DNA of 37,572 nt. Origin: Salipiger bermudensis HTCC2601 (lineage in GTDB: Bacteria > Pseudomonadota > Alphaproteobacteria > Rhodobacterales > Rhodobacteraceae). The number at the start of each line of letters is the position of its first letter. Positions within the stretch are counted from its first letter, which is position 1. Of this stretch, positions 33,809-37,572 are shown one piece after another. Location of the stretch: positions 175,844 to 213,415 of the forward strand of contig NZ_DS022276.1 of assembly GCF_000153725.1 (NCBI RefSeq). The letters are read 5' to 3'. The translations under genes were made by a program, and so were the position numbers. The notes under the pieces were generated by a model. That model worked only from the letters and a program-made list of their open reading frames with translations, did no database searches and was not told the DNA's origin.

Positions 33809-33812
<4 letters not shown>
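33549..33812 (-). CDS. small protein of unknown function inside the pdh operon
   Basis: This 87-residue soluble protein is encoded between pdhB and pdhC. Its GTG start overlaps the pdhB stop (GTGA), and it ends 4 bp before pdhC, so it is translated as part of the operon. It shows an N-terminal strand region ([19 protein letters not shown]), a conserved-looking [20 protein letters not shown], and [20 protein letters not shown] helices. There are no membrane segments. I do not recognise a characterised family. The fixed position suggests a link to assembly or control of the complex, which is inference. Confidence 0.75.
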
Positions 33813-35194
<1,382 letters not shown>

Positions 35195-35212
35195 ATCGTG
35201 TTCTCTCCTGCC

Positions 35213-36235
35213 TCAGGCCTCGATCGCGTCGCCCTGGGGCACGTCGTCGGAATAGATGTCGGTCCAGAGTTCCTCGAGCGCCGGCTCCGGGCTCTCCTTG
35301 GCGAACTCGGCGGAGGCGTTCACGATGTCCTTGATTTCCTTGTCGATCGCCTTGAGATCGTCCTCGCTGGCATGCTTGCCCTGAAGCAGCAGGTCGCGGA
35401 CGTTCTGGATCGGGTCGCGCTCTTCGCGCATCTTCTGGACTTCCTCGCGGGTCCGGTACTTGGCCGGGTCCGACATCGAGTGGCCGCGGTAGCGGTAGGT
35501 CTTGATCTCGAGGATGTAGGGGCCCTTGCCGGCGCGGCAGTGCTCGACCGCCTTCTCGCCCGCTTCCTTGACCTTGAGCACGTCCATGCCGTCGACCAGC
35601 TCGCCGGGAATGCCGAAGGGCGCGCCGCGGGTGTAGATGTCCTCGCCCGAGGTCGAGCGCTTCTGCGCCGTGCCCATGGCGTACTGGTTGTTCTCGATCA
35701 CGAACACCACCGGCAGCTTCCAGATCGAGGCCATGTTGAAGGTCTCGTAGACCTGGCCCTGGTTGGCGGCGCCGTCCCCGAAATAGGTGAAGGTCACCCG
35801 GCCGTTCTCGAGGTAGTTGTCGGCGAAGGCGAGGCCGGCGCCGAGCGGCACCTGCGCGCCGACGATGCCGTGACCGCCGTAGAAGTGCTTCTCGCGGCTG
35901 AACATGTGCATCGAGCCGCCCTTGCCCTTCGAGTAGCCGCCCTCGCGGCCGGTGAGCTCGGCCATGACCCCGTTCGGGTCCATGCCGCAGGCCAGCATGT
36001 GGCCGTGGTCGCGATAGGAGGTGACGCGCTTGTCGCCTTCCTCCGCCGCGGCCTCGAGGCCGACGACCACGGCTTCCTGGCCGATATAAAGGTGACAAAA
36101 GCCGCCGATGAGCCCCATACCGTACAACTGACCCGCCTTCTCTTCGAAGCGGCGGATGAGCAGCATGTCACGGTAGTATTGCTTGAGCTCCTCGGGCGAG
36201 ACGTTCGGCTTGGCAGCAGATTTCCGGGCGGCCAT
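35213..36235 (-). CDS. pdhA: pyruvate dehydrogenase E1 alpha subunit
   Basis: This 340-residue thiamine-diphosphate-binding subunit shows RRFEEKAGQLYGMGLIGGFCHL near the start, the thiamine site GDGAANQGQVYETFNMASIWKLP (cofactor Asp and Asn), and TYRYRGHSMSDPAKYRTREE, which holds the phosphorylation-loop region of eukaryotic homologues. I chose the ATG at 36235 (MAARKSAAK), preceded by GGGGAGGA. A TTG at 36250 would put that site inside the gene. It is the first gene of pdhA-pdhB-small ORF-pdhC, with a good promoter and an inverted repeat in its leader. Confidence 0.96.
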   Translation of the reverse strand: MAARKSAAKPNVSPEELKQYYRDMLLIRRFEEKAGQLYGMGLIGGFCHLYIGQEAVVVGLEAAAEEGDKRVTSYRDHGHMLACGMDPNGVMAELTGREGGYSKGKGGSMHMFSREKHFYGGHGIVGAQVPLGAGLAFADNYLENGRVTFTYFGDGAANQGQVYETFNMASIWKLPVVFVIENNQYAMGTAQKRSTSGEDIYTRGAPFGIPGELVDGMDVLKVKEAGEKAVEHCRAGKGPYILEIKTYRYRGHSMSDPAKYRTREEVQKMREERDPIQNVRDLLLQGKHASEDDLKAIDKEIKDIVNASAEFAKESPEPALEELWTDIYSDDVPQGDAIEA

Positions 36236-36252
36236 GCGATTCCTCCCCAACT

Positions 36253-36268
36253 AGTTTAGTGTTAAACT
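36253..36268 (-). promoter_or_regulatory. inverted repeat in the pdhA leader, candidate operator
   Basis: AGTTTA (36253-36258) and TAAACT (36263-36268) form a perfect 6-bp inverted repeat with a 4-bp spacer. It lies just downstream of the predicted -10 box of pdhA and 17 bp before its start codon. The AT-rich symmetry in a GC-rich region suggests a regulator site. The regulator is not known. Confidence 0.45.
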
Positions 36269-36275
36269 TTCGTGC

Positions 36276-36304
36276 AGCCTACCCAGAGGAAGCGCGAGTG
36301 TCAA
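36276..36304 (-). promoter_or_regulatory. sigma70-type promoter of the pdh operon
   Basis: On the minus strand, TTGACA (36299-36304) is a consensus -35 box. TAGGCT (36276-36281) is a fair -10 box at the ideal 17-bp spacing. Transcription would start near 36269, about 34 nt before the pdhA start codon. Confidence 0.6.
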
Positions 36305-36421
36305 AGCCCGCTTCCCCCGGGGCAGAGAAAAAATCCCGTGGGGCGGGCAGGGGCCTTCACCTGGGGCGCGGCTGGCGCAGGGCAAGAGCGGGCTTGCAGG
36401 GCGGGGCCGCTTCGGTCAATG

Positions 36422-36435
36422 TCTCTATATAGAGA
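36422..36435. promoter_or_regulatory. perfect 14-bp palindrome upstream of the XRE-cupin gene, candidate autoregulatory operator
   Basis: TCTCTATATAGAGA reads identically on both strands, and its centre, TATATA, could be part of a -10 box. It lies 19 bp before the chosen start codon of the helix-turn-helix gene. A repressor bound here would block transcription. That the gene's own product binds it is inference. Confidence 0.5.
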
Positions 36436-36454
36436 AATATTCCCGGAATCGGTC

Positions 36455-37009
36455 ATGGTCTCCCCGCTCACCACCCGGCTGTCACAGCGCCTCTCCGCCC
36501 TGCGCGCCGAGCGCGACCTGACGCTCGAGGCGCTGGCGGCGCAAAGCGGGCTCAGCCGCGCGGCGCTGTCACGCATGGAAAAAGCCGAGGTCAGCCCCAC
36601 CGCGGAACAGCTGGGCAAGCTCTGCGCCGCCTACGGCCTCACCATGTCGCGCCTTCTGGCGATGGTCGAGGAGAGCTTCCCGGCCTGCGTGCCCGAGGCC
36701 GAGCAGCCGGTCTGGCAGGATCGCGGCTTCACCCGACGCGTGGTCTCGCCGGGCAGCGCGGCGCTGGCGGGCGAAGTGCTCGACTGCACGCTCGCCCCCG
36801 ATAGCGACATCTCCTATCACCGCCCGCCGGTGGCCGATCTCGAGCATCACCTGGTGCTGCTCACGGGGCGGCTGGCGGTGACGCTGGACGACCGGCGCCA
36901 CGATCTCGCGCCCGGCGATGCCCTGCGTTACCGCCTCTCGGGTGCCTCCCGCTTCCAGACCCCGCCGCGCGAAGCCGCCCGTTACATGCTTTTTCTGGTG
37001 ACACCGTGA
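36455..37009 (+). CDS. XRE-family regulator with C-terminal cupin domain
   Basis: This 184-residue DNA-binding protein has an XRE helix-turn-helix at residues about 10-65 (LSALRAERDLTLEALAAQSG, then SRAALSRMEKAEVSPT) and a small cupin at about 100-180 (LEHHLVLLTGRLAVTLDD, then LAPGDALRYRLSG). Such regulators sense a small ligand through the cupin. I chose ATG at 36455. An in-frame ATG at 36419 would put the palindrome inside the coding region, so the later start is preferred, though its SD is weak. It is divergent from pdhA across 219 bp and overlaps the GNAT gene by 4 bases (GTGA), forming a two-gene operon. Confidence 0.82.
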   Translation: MVSPLTTRLSQRLSALRAERDLTLEALAAQSGLSRAALSRMEKAEVSPTAEQLGKLCAAYGLTMSRLLAMVEESFPACVPEAEQPVWQDRGFTRRVVSPGSAALAGEVLDCTLAPDSDISYHRPPVADLEHHLVLLTGRLAVTLDDRRHDLAPGDALRYRLSGASRFQTPPREAARYMLFLVTP

Positions 37010-37533
37010 CCCTGACGATCCGCAGCCTGTCGGCCCAAGAGGCGGCGCATTGCCTCCCCGATCTCGCGAAGCTGCTGCAGGCTTGCGTTGTGGACGGCGC
37101 CAGCGTCGGCTTCGTCATGCCCTTCGAGGTCCTGGAGGCGGCCCGCTTCTGGCGGCGGAACGTCCTGCCCTCGATCGCGGACGGGAGCCGCGTGCTCTGG
37201 GGGGCCTTCGAAGACGCGCGCCTCGTCGGCACCGTGCAACTGGTGCTCGACATGATGCCGAACCAGGCTCACCGCGCCGAGGTCTCCAAGATGCTGGTCG
37301 CCCCCGCGTTTCGCCGCCGCGGCATCGCCCGCGCCCTGATGCAGGCCTTGCTCGCCCGTGCCGAGGCGGAGGCGCGCAGCCTGATCACCCTCGACACCCG
37401 CAGCGGCGACCCGTCGCAGGCGCTCTACGCCAGCTGCGGCTTCGAGATCGCGGGCGAGATTCCAGGCTTTGCCCTTGCCCCCGAGGGCGGCCCGCGCCGC
37501 GACCCCACCACTTATATGTACCGACAGGGCTGA
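37006..37533 (+). CDS. GNAT-family N-acetyltransferase
   Basis: This 175-residue acetyl-CoA-dependent transferase begins at GTG, overlapping the stop of the XRE-cupin gene (GTGA). Motif A is VSKMLVAPAFRRRGIARALM, with the RRRGIA pyrophosphate loop. LITLDTRSGDPSQALYASCGFEIAG is motif B and the substrate side. This group includes enzymes acetylating amino acids or antibiotics such as phosphinothricin-like compounds, but the target is unknown. Coupling to the regulator suggests that the regulator controls the acetyltransferase in response to a related ligand. Confidence 0.85.
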   Translation: MTLTIRSLSAQEAAHCLPDLAKLLQACVVDGASVGFVMPFEVLEAARFWRRNVLPSIADGSRVLWGAFEDARLVGTVQLVLDMMPNQAHRAEVSKMLVAPAFRRRGIARALMQALLARAEAEARSLITLDTRSGDPSQALYASCGFEIAGEIPGFALAPEGGPRRDPTTYMYRQG

Positions 37534-37572
37534 TCGTCCGTCCGTGCGCTTCGGAAAGGCAGGGAGGGGGCG

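Overview
This is GC-rich chromosomal DNA from an alphaproteobacterium, almost certainly a member of the Rhodobacterales (Roseobacter group). The evidence is a complete Rhodobacter-type gene transfer agent (GTA) structural cluster, a fused pntA with pntB, a pyruvate dehydrogenase operon whose E1 beta carries its own lipoyl domain, and an RTX-repeat protein ending in a Hint domain. From memory, the order pnt - GTA - cysE - pdh is shared with other roseobacters. I cannot name the genus. No rRNA, tRNA, insertion sequence, integrase or CRISPR array was seen.

Layout. (1) 1-1849, plus strand: the end of a GlcG/HbpS-like gene, a class-I amidotransferase-like C26 peptidase and a HemG-like flavodoxin. 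The Shine-Dalgarno (SD) site of the C26 gene lies in a strong hairpin. (2) 1863-7514, minus strand: a 899-residue RTX-Hint protein, then the two subunits of a periplasmic molybdenum hydroxylase of the isoquinoline 1-oxidoreductase type. (3) 7515-7876: a gene-free gap. (4) 7877-9813, minus: kynureninase (TTG start) overlapping an SDR dehydrogenase. (5) 9944-11490, plus: an exported metallo-beta-lactamase-fold protein with a degenerate metal motif, a terminator, and an ICMT-like membrane methyltransferase. (6) 11619-14636: pntA-pntB, proton-translocating transhydrogenase, with a terminator.

(7) 14781-29802: the GTA cluster in canonical order: g1 (small terminase), g2 (large terminase), g3 (portal), g3.5, g4 (protease), g5 (capsid), g6-g8 (connector, stopper, terminator), g9 (tail tube), g10 and g10.1 (chaperones), g11 (tape measure), g12-g15 (baseplate and hub), and a small trailing gene. 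All reading frames are intact, so the particle genes look functional. The lysis, regulator (gafA), head-spike and fibre genes known from other GTA hosts are not in this window. The cluster is interrupted by one antisense GNAT gene between g2 and g3. Its leader has a sigma70-like promoter followed by a terminator-like hairpin before g1.

(8) 29895-30713: cysE with a strong terminator. (9) 30796-31983, minus: an MFS exporter. (10) 32204-36235, minus: pdhA-pdhB-small ORF-pdhC, with a good promoter and terminator. (11) 36455-37533, plus: an XRE-cupin regulator coupled to a GNAT gene, with a perfect 14-bp palindrome upstream.

The main system, the GTA, is a known class: a domesticated prophage that packages host DNA. 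The less familiar points are the antisense GNAT insertion, the possible attenuator in the GTA leader, the stem-loop after the capsid gene, the SD-sequestering hairpin near the start, and the metal-motif loss in the MBL-fold protein. I did not find a clearly new multi-gene system.
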